In this document: positions 12,151 through 22,942 of the stretch, one piece after another
How positions within the stretch are numbered: position 1 is the stretch's first letter
How the letters are laid out: the number at the start of each line of letters is the position of its first letter
Assembly: GCA_004835665.1 (NCBI GenBank)
Contig: RBKR01000017.1
Coordinates: 372,001 to 436,000, forward strand
Direction: 5' to 3'
Length of the DNA stretch: 64,000 bases
From: Phoma sp. XZ068
Taxonomy: Eukaryota > Ascomycota > Dothideomycetes > Pleosporales > Didymellaceae
The notes under the pieces: generated by a model
What the model saw: the letters and a program-made list of their open reading frames with translations, nothing else
The model's database searches: none
Told to the model about the DNA's origin: nothing
Translations under genes and position numbers: made by a program

Positions 12151-14236
12151 ATGGACCTTTCCGAACGATGGAAACCGATAGCACCGGCTTCAGATGAGCC
12201 GGGCGAGCAGCGTTCAGCGCCAGGGGGCAGGAAAAGAAGACCAGCGGTAGCGGTAGCGTGCGTGCGCTGTCGAAGTGGGAAGGCCAAAGTAATTTACGGA
12301 CCAGTTAGAGGCTAAGAATGTAGTAGACACTGACACTTTTCCAGTGCGATGGCGCAAGACCAAGGTGCACGCGTTGTAGAGACAACGATCACACCTGTCA
12401 ATACGACGTAGCAGAGGGCGTGTCTCGAGCTGAACGCATGAAGCTGCTGAGGAGGGACAGCACATCAGTGAAAGTTGACGAGATGGTGCGTGTTCTTAAC
12501 GTACTACGCTCCGGTAGCGATATCCAGGCTTCGACACTACTCGCGCGACTCAGACTAGGAGAGCGCATGGAAGATGTGGCCAAGTCTCTTCCAACGACAA
12601 CTTCTTTGATGCTTGTGAGTGCCCGCTAAGGTAGGCTAAGGCCGATTTTTTAACCATCTTGCGTGCCGCAGGCCAACGACCCTACTTCTAAGCTTACAGG
12701 CGCAGGACTCCCCGACCACCTACAATAATGGTTTAAGCGTGGATTTGCCTTATTCATTGAGCGAGTGTGCTCCGCCTGCAGTTATACGACATGACTCCAG
12801 CGCGTCTTACGCTTCGTCTTCAGAACATCATTTGAGTTGGGCCGCAAGCCCGGGTTTAGCTACCACGTCCCTACGACAAAGCGAGGAGAGAAAGCAATCT
12901 GGTGCCTCTAGCAGCGATATGGTTGATGGCCGCCAATTTCTGTCCCTGTTATTCGACCGACAAGACTATCTCCTTGCCCTCAGCGAAAATGAGGACGACT
13001 ACGATGTCGACAGCGATACCGATCAGAAGCTCGACCCAAGATTAATACTCGACAGTGGGAGGAGGTTAGTTGGGTCGCCAATTGACACTTCTGCAAGTCG
13101 CCTGCCTTCACCAGATAAGGGAGAAACTGTGAGGTCAATTCACGTAACCCACCTCCGCAGCCGTCAACCCATCGTCAATGCCATTCAGGTACATCCTACA
13201 CTGAATCTGCGTAGCTTGTTCGGAAATCTGCAATTGTCCAGCAGTATTCAAGTAAGTGACTCTTGCAAGAACATCCAAGGTACTCAGGTGAACCACTTGT
13301 TCCTGCCGACCTGGGCAATGATGACTGTCAGCACGAGGCCCGACCCTGGCTCGGTGAAGCAAGCCTTCCAAACCATACTTCAAGAAGCCACCGCCTTGTT
13401 GGACTCTGGGACCCCAGTGGAGTTCGTTATTGAAGCACATCCAAACATTGCGGCTCTTTTCGACAAGAACGAATTTAAGAGATCAGGGATATTATCAAGA
13501 TGGGCAGCTGGGATGGTGCACAGTGTAATGCTCAAAGGTATGTATAATTGCACAACGTGACATGAATACTCAGTGAGGATTATTCTAATCTTTCGACAGG
13601 GAATGACTTTACATGCTTCGCATACATGTATCTTTTCTGGTACCTGATGCGCTGGATGATCTCGCCATCTCCAGAGACATACGAGCTGATACCAGAATGG
13701 CTAAGACCGACGTAAGCCTCCTTCGACCGCATCTCGATACTACTCGCTCATCATCAACAATGCAGGCCAAACCAACTATTCATGCCGCATATCAACATGC
13801 TCGACTACATCCCATGGCCGGCCTTCCGCGAGCTTGCTGTTCAGATACCAGCTATGCAGGAGCGCATGGAATGGCTGATGGATATGAGCAATACTCTGCG
13901 ATGCGATTGGTCTTTTCCAACGCAGGAGCCCTATAGAAAATTGGAGGAAACGGGCCTGGTAGACCTCTGCGATTCTGCAAAGGTACGTTTCTGTCGATAA
14001 GCTCTGTTGAGTTTCGCGAGATCTCATCCTTGTCCCATCGGCCACCACAGATCAAGAATGCTAAACTCCGCAGTCTTCCTTGCGAGACCTATCAAACTGG
14101 TCTGTCGGCCCCTCCTTTCGGGGTTACGTCAGTAATGCAGATTCATATGTCCGAATTCGTGTGGAGGATTTCTAAGCGTACACTTTTCACATTGCATCAT
14201 CCTGCGGGGACGCTGCAATACACCCTCTTGCGTTAG
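12151..14236 (+). CDS. Zn2Cys6 transcription factor with DUF3425-like C-terminal region
   Basis: Six exons, 12151-12288, 12345-12614, 12700-13537, 13600-13711, 13766-13982 and 14051-14236, give 586 residues with every join in frame. The binuclear cluster is exact: cysteines at 37, 40, 47, 54, 57 and 64, with spacing C-x2-C-x6-C-x6-C-x2-C-x6-C. It is split by intron 1 between AK and the third Cys. The central part is Ser-rich and acidic. From about residue 330 the sequence (HLFLPTWAMM, RWAAGMVHSV, FWYLMRWMISPSPETYELIPEWLRP, HINMLDYIPWPAFRE) resembles DUF3425, a domain better known from fungal bZIP regulators. It should be a nuclear DNA-binding regulator; the targets are unknown. The last exon is the least certain. 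Confidence 0.8.
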
Positions 14237-15302
14237 AGGAGTGGAAAAATGGAGATGAGTGCAGGGGGGAGATCAATGGAGATAAGCGCAAGGGAAATAA
14301 ATGGAGATAAGTGCGAGGGGGGATACGGGTTTTCCTGTACATGACGCGGCGTACAGAAAGGCATGAACGTCTGTGGACACTGCGAACGATGCATGAATTT
14401 GGTAGCGAGGAAAATGCATAGAGTCTCCGAGTAAGGCAGCGAAAATAGGTTTGACAAGCAAGCATCTGGAGAACATACATACAATACCCCGTGGCAGCTC
14501 CTTAACGACGCACAATAATGATAGATACATATAAAAGCTCAGCCCGTAACGTGCACGCCTTGCATTTGTGTCTCGATCTCGATACCGGGAACACCGATAA
14601 TGCATCTTTTCGCTACACAGTGCCCACCTCTTTCAGACCGCCTCATGTGCTTAGGGTTAAATCGATATCTTCACATGCACGGCTAACGACCCCTTGGCTA
14701 TTCCAAATGCCTGCTTTGGACCACCATCGCCAATTTTGCAGACCATCTGCCCCACAACCCTGTCGTGGGGATGCCCCTCCCTGCGCGGTCGTTGAGATAT
14801 ATTTTCCTCGTTCCATTCCTGTCGATTGGTAGCCTATGGAATTCGTGATTGGCTCGGGTCGTTCCTTCACGCGGCGCTAGATGGGTGCGGGCGGGTGGCG
14901 GGAAGGTGGGTGTTGAACGTGGTGCGCCTCGGATGCTTGTTCCCGGGCGAACAAGGGGCGTGATTGGTGGGTACTGTACCCTTGACCGGCTGACGAGTCA
15001 GAAGCGGGCATTTGATATGCAGGCGCAGACTGCAGTGCAGGCGGTTTCGGAGGTCAGAATGTAAATGTTGCTGCCCGTGCAGAATTTCGTCTCTTCAAGT
15101 ATGAAAACCGAAGGTCTTTGTATCATGTGCTCACTACCCACCGACATAAATAAAGGATCCTGTTTGCTGGATCACGAATCATATTCACTAAAGCAAGCAC
15201 CCCATCAAACTTTATAGACTAAACAAATCATTGAATAGAATTGAATTTGAGTATATACACGAAGATCTACGGTTTTACATCATCTCCCTTGCAATGCCGC
15301 AT
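14237..15302. other. Intergenic, no gene seen
   Basis: Apart from the short tandem repeat at its start, this region between two convergent genes contains only short overlapping frames. The sequence near 15150-15240 is A/T-rich and probably the 3' UTR of the cellobiose dehydrogenase gene. Confidence 0.45.
14249..14325. repeat. Imperfect tandem repeat, about 25-27 bp unit, three copies
   Basis: Three copies of ATGGAGATRAGYGCRRGGG start at 14249, 14276 and 14301, just beyond the stop codon of the transcription factor gene. Spacers between copies differ slightly. Confidence 0.8.
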
Positions 15303-18077
15303 CTAGTACGAGTCAAGGAAGCTTGCTTTCTGTGCAACCCGGTTGAGCTTCTTGATGTCACGACGGACAACGGGGGCAGCCGCGCGACGGGAGCTAGCCT
15401 TAGTGCATTGACTGTAGTAGTCGTTCTGCTTGGTGCAAGTCCATTGAGCCGGGCACTCGGTAGGACCTGTCCAGCCCTGGCCACCGCATCGGCCGTACGC
15501 TCCGGCAATGGTGGAGGCAGACGAGGACTCAGCAGGGGAGGTTGCAGGAGCAGACTCAACAGGTGTAGCCGGGGCAGACTTGGCGGGAGCGGAAGGAGCC
15601 GACCCAACAGGCGAAGAAGCAACGGGAGCGGAAGGAGCCGACCCAGCAGGCGAAGACGCAGCGGGAGATGCGGTGGGGACGACAGGTGAGCCGGTGCCGC
15701 TGGGAACAGCAGCAGCGCTGGTGGCCTCGGTAACGGCAGTGGCGCTGGATGATGGAGTGGCTGGTGTTGGTGCGTTGCTACCACCAAGAGCCAGAATGCG
15801 GGACGCAGCGGCCTCAGCGGCGACCATGATGATAGCCTGAGTGTTACCGGTAGGCAGATCAGGGTGGATTGAAGCATCGACAACGAAAAGGTTGTCTGTG
15901 CCGTAGACCTTGGTATCAGTGTCGACAACGACACCGGCATCGCCCTTGGTACCAATCTTAGCTGTTCCGACGTAGTGGCTGCCAGTCTTGAACGACTTGA
16001 TCAGATCAGCAGCGGTGACATTGGAGACGCCAGTGGGGGCAACAACGCTAAGAGTAGAGTTGGAGCCGCTGGTCATCTTGAGAAGACGGTCCATCATCAT
16101 GGTGATAGCCTCAGTGTCCTCCTCGGAAGTCATGTGGGGGTTTGTGGTGAACTCGGTGGCGCCGGCAGCTGTGATACCAAGTGCACCGACAGACTGAGCG
16201 CCGTGGGTAAGGTAAACCTTCATCTGGATGGTGTTGTCAGAAGGCCCGTTGCAGGTACCCTGGAAGAACATCTCGTTGCCCTTGGAGGTCTTGACGGATG
16301 ACCACCAGTTGAGACGCTGGCCAGACTGAGCAAGGATACCAGAACCCTTGGCAAAGAGGTCGATGTTGGTCTGGTCAGGCTCGGTGAGGACAGTCGAGGC
16401 GGTGGACGACATATTGGTGCTGGTTGTGAACTTGACGGTGAAGATGGGGTGGTCCTTGATCTCAGCACCAACGGGGAGGTCGATCCAGTCAGCCTCGTCA
16501 GGGAGAGTGACACCGCTGCTTCCGGATTGGACGATCTTGAGCTGCTCGGCAGGGCCAATACCAGAGTTGAAGAGGATGCGGGGAGTGGACATGGCGCCAG
16601 CGGCAAGAATGACGCTTCCTCCAGAGTTGACCTTGTAGATTACGCGCTTGCCATCGGCAGTCTCGACCTCAATACCAGTGGCAGAAGTGCCCTCGCGAAC
16701 GGCACGAATCACCTTGGTGTTCATCATGAGCTTAAAGTTGTCAAGCTTCTGGGCAAGGGGAAGGTAGGTCCTGACTGGTCCGGAACGAAGTCCGTTAGCA
16801 ACGTTCCAAGCAGGGCGACCGAAGACATCAGTCTTGGAGTTGGTGTCCTTGATGAAGTCGGTCTCAGCCCAGCCCTGAGCAGCAAAGAACTTGGAGAGGA
16901 CCTCATAAGACTCGTCGTTGTAGCGCTTGCCGTCCTCACTGCCGAAGGTCTGTCCAGGGTTGCGCTCCCAGACGCGGTCAGCGGCAGCGGAAACGTCAGC
17001 AGATTTCCAGCCTGTGGGCCACTTGTCGTCAAAGTCCCTGTCCTGAGGCTTGACGAACATCATTGCGTTGACGCTTGTGCCGCCACCAAGCAGGCAACCA
17101 GCCATATCGGCGGTGTCGTCGCAGTAAGCGGGTGTACCAACATCGCTAAGGTAGTATCCGTATCCAGGAACATCGTACATGGAGATAGTGTCGTTCCAAG
17201 ACAGCTTGTCGGCGCCAGTGAATCCGTAAGAAGGACCGCCCCGCTCGATGAGCAGAACAGTGGCACCACTCTCAGCGATCCTCTCAGCAGCGATAATACC
17301 GGCGGGGCCGGCACCAGCAACAATGTAGTCATAAGTAGCGTTACCAATCGTAGCTGTCGTGTTACCCGGGGCAGGTGTAGTGGAGTTACCGCCGCCAATT
17401 GGGGTAGTGGAGTTACCGGAGCCGGTACCAGATCCGGAGCCGGAACCTCCCTCAACAGCCAGGGCCGCCCAGGTCTCGAATTTGGCGCTGCTGGCATCGG
17501 ACATGGGTAGACCGAAAGCACCGAAACCAGTGTGGTAGTTCAGTGCGGAGGAAGCAGTCGCTGGGTCGGTAAGGGGGTCCTTTGAGAAAGCCCAGCCAAC
17601 GACGTTGGTGCTGGGAGACTCGTAGATGACCAGGCCAGTGGCCGGCTCTTTGCTGATACAGTTCTTGCAGAGGAAAGTGTACGAGAAAGCTGTGTCGTTG
17701 ACGAATGTACCATCAGGAATAGGGTTCATCTTGAAGTCGCCAGTGGTAACTGCAGGGTTGGTGTAGCCAGTCGCCTTCCTGAAGGAAGAAACGACCTCGC
17801 CCTCGTTGGGCCATGCAACGACCAACAAGTTGCCAACCATAGTCTGACCCATGCTGAAACCAGCCCAACCGCCTCCATTGGTGATAGGAGCCTGGATCTG
17901 GGCGATAAAGTCGGTGGTAGGGTTCTCGGGGAGAGCAATACCGAATCTGTAGCCAGTCTTGGCATCAGTGTAACCGCGGAAATCGATACCGGTCTTCGCG
18001 TCGGTGTAGGGAGATGATGTTTGTGCAACAGCTTGGAGCGCAAAAAACGCAGTGGAAAGGATGAAGGAACGTGCCAT
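15303..18077 (-). CDS. Cellobiose dehydrogenase, class IIA (cytochrome + GMC + CBM1)
   Basis: A single exon encodes 924 residues. Signal peptide at 1-18. Cytochrome domain at about 20-208 with candidate haem ligands Met76 (WAGFSMG) and His182 (NYHTGFG). A Gly/Ser/Thr linker follows at 209-246, then a GMC flavin domain from 249 with the dinucleotide motif VAGAGPAG at 253-260 and the catalytic pair His701 (GSHYVGT) and Asn745. A Ser/Pro/Ala linker runs 771-858 and a family 1 cellulose-binding module 860-891 (YGRCGGQGWTGP...YYSQC). The enzyme oxidises cellobiose to the lactone and passes electrons through the haem to acceptors such as lytic polysaccharide monooxygenases. Odd: 33 residues follow the CBM1, rich in Arg/Lys, although the CBM1 usually ends the protein. 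Confidence 0.95.
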   Translation of the reverse strand: MARSFILSTAFFALQAVAQTSSPYTDAKTGIDFRGYTDAKTGYRFGIALPENPTTDFIAQIQAPITNGGGWAGFSMGQTMVGNLLVVAWPNEGEVVSSFRKATGYTNPAVTTGDFKMNPIPDGTFVNDTAFSYTFLCKNCISKEPATGLVIYESPSTNVVGWAFSKDPLTDPATASSALNYHTGFGAFGLPMSDASSAKFETWAALAVEGGSGSGSGTGSGNSTTPIGGGNSTTPAPGNTTATIGNATYDYIVAGAGPAGIIAAERIAESGATVLLIERGGPSYGFTGADKLSWNDTISMYDVPGYGYYLSDVGTPAYCDDTADMAGCLLGGGTSVNAMMFVKPQDRDFDDKWPTGWKSADVSAAADRVWERNPGQTFGSEDGKRYNDESYEVLSKFFAAQGWAETDFIKDTNSKTDVFGRPAWNVANGLRSGPVRTYLPLAQKLDNFKLMMNTKVIRAVREGTSATGIEVETADGKRVIYKVNSGGSVILAAGAMSTPRILFNSGIGPAEQLKIVQSGSSGVTLPDEADWIDLPVGAEIKDHPIFTVKFTTSTNMSSTASTVLTEPDQTNIDLFAKGSGILAQSGQRLNWWSSVKTSKGNEMFFQGTCNGPSDNTIQMKVYLTHGAQSVGALGITAAGATEFTTNPHMTSEEDTEAITMMMDRLLKMTSGSNSTLSVVAPTGVSNVTAADLIKSFKTGSHYVGTAKIGTKGDAGVVVDTDTKVYGTDNLFVVDASIHPDLPTGNTQAIIMVAAEAAASRILALGGSNAPTPATPSSSATAVTEATSAAAVPSGTGSPVVPTASPAASSPAGSAPSAPVASSPVGSAPSAPAKSAPATPVESAPATSPAESSSASTIAGAYGRCGGQGWTGPTECPAQWTCTKQNDYYSQCTKASSRRAAAPVVRRDIKKLNRVAQKASFLDSY

Positions 18078-19494
18078 TTCGACGATACTGATGTTGTTCG
18101 AAGGAAAGAATGTGGTATGAAGGCACGGCCTACAAAAAGAATGGCAAAGCCGTCAAGGCTGAAAAGAATGAAGAACGAAAGAATGAACGAAAGTGCAAGC
18201 AAGTTGGTGAGCAACTCCAAAGGTGCTGCGAGCTGTTATGTATGGCAACTGAATCTTCACCATAGCGGGCCCAAAGCATCCTCAATCTAATATGCCAAGG
18301 ATCCAATCCTTCCGCAAGCCATGCTCCGAGCAGTAGACGCATGGTGCAGCCACGCGAAGACGGTATCCCGGCTTCTAGACAATGCACTCCAGGAACGTGG
18401 TTCTTCAGTCGCGCTAAGCATGTCAAGATCGTTCAACAGTACCGACACCAGCGCGGGAGGTTAATTAACGCCACGCAAACGGGCTGGAACTTTTGTGGAG
18501 ATCGGAAATGCTTAGCCCCGTAAAGATGAATGTGCGTTCTGTGATTCGCGACCGGAACATTCTCGGGTCGGCATTTGTGTTTCGTATACGCATGTGGATC
18601 CATCCGTTTCGTTTGAAATGCACAGTCGAGTCAAGTGCCGCAGGAAACACTCCTCCGTGTAATATCGAAGCTGTCAAAATCGTGTTAGAAACATCGATGA
18701 CCTCACTCGTCGGCACTTGAGCTGTAGCCGCGCTCGATACCGGGAGGTATCTAGGTGATACCGCATCGAGTGCTAGATTTACCAGAGTTGGACGAAGGTA
18801 GACGGAAATAAATCGTGACAGAGTAAAGTAGAACAAGGATGAAGTCCAGCATTTCCAAAATGTTATTCAAGATCCGGTCGCCCGGCTTGAGGTCCATGCC
18901 AGCACATCGCAAAGCATACGACTACAGATCCTTCTGGTGAGAGAAAATGAACAGCGGGTCGAGAGAGATGAGTTGAGAGAGCAGCTATGTTATCTTGATG
19001 TCGTGGGTCGCCTGCAGCCAACGATTACAGTGATGTTCGCCTTGAAAGTGGGCTCTGTAGGCACTTGGACCTCCTGGGCTGTTGCTCGGGTCAGCGGTGC
19101 ACGGGATGAAAGCTTAAAGCTACGGATGAACACTAAAGAGAGTGGCCGTCAAAGGGGCCTCGATGCTTCACCAACTCTCATGCTCTACTGGTTTATCGAA
19201 GTCACGGCTAGTACATAAACAACGACATCCGACCCAGCTTGCGAACGAACGAAAGAATGGACCAAGCGCGGAATAGTCAGCGAACGACGTGAGACGGTGC
19301 AGGTCGATGAGGCTGGAGATCGCTCGAGTCGAAAGTTCGGTTGTAAAGAGTCGACGGTCCAAAAGGTGGGGAAGTCGCCAACCTCGGCCCGTTAAGGAAG
19401 CTCACCTACAACATGCCTTCATCTCACGGTCAGGATTGTGATAGTTGCTTGTTCAACCAAACACCCGGACGACCAAGACTGACCTTGCCTCACA
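18078..19494. other. Divergent promoter region, no gene seen
   Basis: This 1.4 kb lies between the divergently transcribed cellobiose dehydrogenase and thiolase genes and must hold both promoters. Short frames on either strand (for example 18937-19218) have no recognisable character. Confidence 0.5.
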
Positions 19495-20940
19495 ATGGCA
19501 CCCAAGAACAATGTTCCAGCTTACGTGCTTGGTGTTGGCATCACCAAGTTCATCAAGCCGCGCCAGCAGCGTGCCTACCCTGAAATGGGATACGAAGCAG
19601 GTGTAAAGGCGATGTTAGATGCCCAAATCAACTACGACGATGTGGAGACTGGAGTAGCATGTTACTGTTATGGCGATACCACAAGCGGACAGAGGATCTT
19701 CTACCAGTTCGGCATGAGCACGTACGTAGTGTAGACTAACCGCACAGAATATCACCGACACTAAGACCGGATGCTGACAGCGCGTAGTATTCCCATCTAC
19801 AATACGAACAACGCCTGCGCCACAGGCTCCACGGGACTGCACCTTGCACGTACTCTGATCAAGAACGGCGCAATTGACTGTGCACTTGTGATTGGATTTG
19901 AGCAAATGCAGCCAGGCTCGATCAAGTCAGCATGGAGCGATCGTCCTTCACCCATGGGTCTTTCCATGCGAATGATGGCAGACACACGCGGTGTTGACAA
20001 GTCGCCACCTAACGCACAGTATTTTGCCAACGCCGGAAAAGAGTACATGGAGAAGTATGGTGCGGAGGCGCGTGACTTCGCCGAAATTGCCAGGATCTCG
20101 CACCTGCACAGCCAAAAGAACCCATACGCGCAGTTCAGGGACGTGTACACCTTGGAGCAGATCGAACAGTCGCCCATGATCCACTATCCTCTCACCAAGC
20201 TACAGTGCAGCCCAACTAGTGATGGCGCGGGCGCAGCAGTGATCGTTAGCCAGAAGTTTTTGGACGCACGACCACACCTGAAGAGCCAGGCGATTCTGAT
20301 GGCTGGTCAAAGTCTGCTTACGGATTCTCCTCAGCTCTACTCGACGTCGTCTATGGACCTCGTTGGGTACGACATGACCAAGCGTGCTGCAAAGGCCGCT
20401 TTCAAGGAAGCCGGAATTAGCCCCAAGGATGTCAAGGTTACCGAATTGCACGATTGCTTTTCGGCGAACGAATTGATTCTTCTAGAAGGTCTGGGTTTCA
20501 GTGAGCCCGGAAAAGCACACATTATGGTCCGAAACGGCGACATCACGTATGGCGGCAAAGGCCCAATTGTCAACCCGTCTGGTGGTCTGATTAGCAAAGG
20601 GCATCCCCTCGGTGCGACGGGTCTCGCGCAGTGCGCAGAACTGACCTGGCAGCTCCGTGGCTGGGCGAATAACCGACTGGCGGATTCTCCAGACGTCGCC
20701 CTTCAGCATAACTTAGGTTTGGGCGGAGCTGTAGTTATTACAGTGTATAAGCGTGCCGATGGGCAGAAGGCTGTCAAAATGAGCGATGAAGAGGTGAAGA
20801 AGACGAGCCAATTCGACTACAACCCCGCTGTTGAGGCTCGATATGTGACGAAGGAAGACGGGGACAAGGTTAGGTCTAAGACGGTGCGGAATGAGTATGC
20901 GCTGGGAGATACACTCGAGAAGATCCAGAGTCGATTATGA
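19495..20940 (+). CDS. SCP-x type thiolase (acetyl-CoA acyltransferase-like), peroxisomal
   Basis: Two exons, 19495-19721 and 19788-20940, give 459 residues; the 66 bp intron has a GTACGT donor and GCGTAG acceptor. Thiolase motifs are present: nucleophile Cys86 in NNACATGS, HDCF at 297-300 (the SCP2-thiolase variant of the active-site His region) and GHPLGATG at 347-354. Members cleave 3-ketoacyl-CoA, including branched chains, in peroxisomal beta-oxidation. The final residues are SRL, a peroxisomal targeting signal type 1, which fits. There is no fused sterol-carrier SCP2 domain, unlike animal SCP-x. The ATG lies in a good CACAATGGC context. Confidence 0.92.
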
Positions 20941-21432
20941 GTATATAGCCAGTTGTTTACCTGAATACGATCAAACTTTGAACTGCTCAGACCTTTGTGC
21001 GCAGTATGGGACCAGGAAGGTTTCGTGAATGGGCATCTCTTCTTGCTCTGTTACATTGATTTACAAACAAGATATAATGGGAAAAATCTGATATCGAGAC
21101 GTCCTCTTCATATGTGACTGATGACCTGCTTAAAGTATTCTTTCAGGACGAAATTTGGGACTTACCTTGGTCTAATTGTGAAGGCTGAAGGCCAACATAT
21201 GGAATTCCGCAGGACTGGCTTTAAGCATCTTAGTGAATTTGTGTTCAGTCGTATCTATACCTCGCTAGAACTTGCCACCAGTCTGAGAAGTATAACGGAC
21301 AATTATACAATGCCCAGACGAAATCCACCAATGGCTGCTTGGCGCCATCACGGTGCTCACTAAACTCGAACACGCAATTATTTTCACTGACTAGAGATCA
21401 TCGCCTGCGACAATTCGCTTCAGACGTTCAGG
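20941..21432. other. Intergenic, no gene seen
   Basis: This holds the 3' UTR of the thiolase gene and the promoter of the downstream N2227 methyltransferase gene, on the same strand. Nothing else is evident. Confidence 0.5.
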
Positions 21433-22841
21433 ATGAGATTGCTGGTCACAGCAGTTGTGCTCCTCTTAGCGGGCTTCAAGAGCCTTGCAGGGGCATCGAA
21501 CGCCGCAAGCACAGGAAGTCCGACTTCAGCAGCAACCATACCAGGTGCTCCCAAAATCGACGTAGTGTATAATGCAAATTCGAAAAATGTTGCACAAAAT
21601 CCGCTGCAAATGGGCGCCATGTCACCAAGCCAGTCACCGAGACATCGACAAGAAAAATCCCACCTGATTAAACGAATGGACCGAAAGACAGGAAAATGGG
21701 GAACAAGCCATCCGCGGTATCGACTCCTCGAGGCTCTCTTTGGGTTTACAAAGTACCGAGAACGTAACATGGCGGAATTGGACCGATGGCGAGCAATGTA
21801 TGGCAATGTGGGGAAGTCCCAAAAACGGGTAAGACTCGCAAGCATGATCTGCGACCAGCGCTGAGGATATAGCAGGTCCTTGAAAGAGCGGTCGGGTACA
21901 GAAAGAAGCTTAACGATATTGAAGAACTAATCTATATCAACGAAGTTCTCTGCAAAACCATCGTCGCCAAAGCTATGGACTTTTACGGTGTGGAGCAGAA
22001 AGAGCTGGATGAACACATCAACGAAGCACAGAAGGCAAACCGCGCAGCAGATCGTATCTCAACCTCCCAAACACTCAAGCACTTTGTCCGAGACTGGGCA
22101 GACGAAGGATCGAAGGAGCGAAACGACGCGTTCCCATGTATCCTCAGCACACTCTCGCACTTGAGAACAGACATATCTCCAGACAAGCCTCTGAAGATCC
22201 TCCTCCCGGGCTCTGGTGTCGGCCGTCTGGGCACCGAAGTCGCGAACCTAGGGAGCTTCGAAGTCACACTCAACGAATGGAGCATGTATATGAACATCGG
22301 GTACCGCTTGCTCGAAGCGGCTTCGGTAGGTGGTCCGTTTAGTTTCCATCCCTTCATCGATGGATTGAGCCATCACGCTACGACTCAAGATCTCTTACGA
22401 CAAGTCACGGCACCTAACGTATCGCCGAACCCCGACGTATTGCTCGTGGAAGGCGATTTTACCACGGTATTCCATGGACAAGAAGGACACTACGACATCA
22501 TTGTAACGCACTTCTTCATTGATACAGCGCGGAATCTGATGTCCTATTTTGATACGATTCACAAGCTGCTGAAGCCTGGTGGAAAGTGGATGAACCTTGG
22601 TCCTTTGCTGTATGGCACGGGACCATTTGTACAGCTCAGTTTAGACGAGATTGTTTCTGTTGTTGAGGAGATGGGCTTCGAGTTTGAGGATGTTGGGAGC
22701 GAGTGCGGGAATCCTACATTTGAGGGAAGCGGTGGGGCGATGGGCAAAATTAGGTGGACAGAGGCAGAGTATGGGTTCAATGGCAGAGCGTTGACGCAGA
22801 ATGCATATAAAGCTCAAGTGTGGGTCGCTAGAAAGCTGTGA
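21433..22841 (+). CDS. N2227-family (carnosine N-methyltransferase-like) protein with signal peptide
   Basis: Two exons, 21433-21828 and 21876-22841, give 453 residues; the 47 bp intron has a GTAAGA donor and TAGCAG acceptor. The C-terminal 280 residues match the N2227/carnosine N-methyltransferase fold: RDWADEGSKERNDAFPCIL near 205, the AdoMet-binding loop LLPGSGVGRLG at 241-251, and THFFIDTA at 343-350. Family enzymes methylate small imidazole peptides such as carnosine using AdoMet; the fungal substrate is not known to me. Residues 1-20 form a clear hydrophobic leader (MRLLVTAVVLLLAGFKSLAG), so entry to the secretory pathway is predicted. That is unexpected for an AdoMet-dependent enzyme and rests on the chosen start, which is the first ATG of the exon. 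Confidence 0.87.
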
Positions 22842-22942
22842 AATACAGAGACACTATTCCTCAGCATGAAGCGCTTGTTGTAGCGAGTGCAGTCTTGTGC
22901 TTCCATTATGTACAGTACAGATTGGTATCATGACAAACTAAT

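Noticed and set aside
16449..17510. 353-residue plus-strand frame opposite cellobiose dehydrogenase
   Set aside because: Shadow of the sense gene; starts and stops without context and has no family features.
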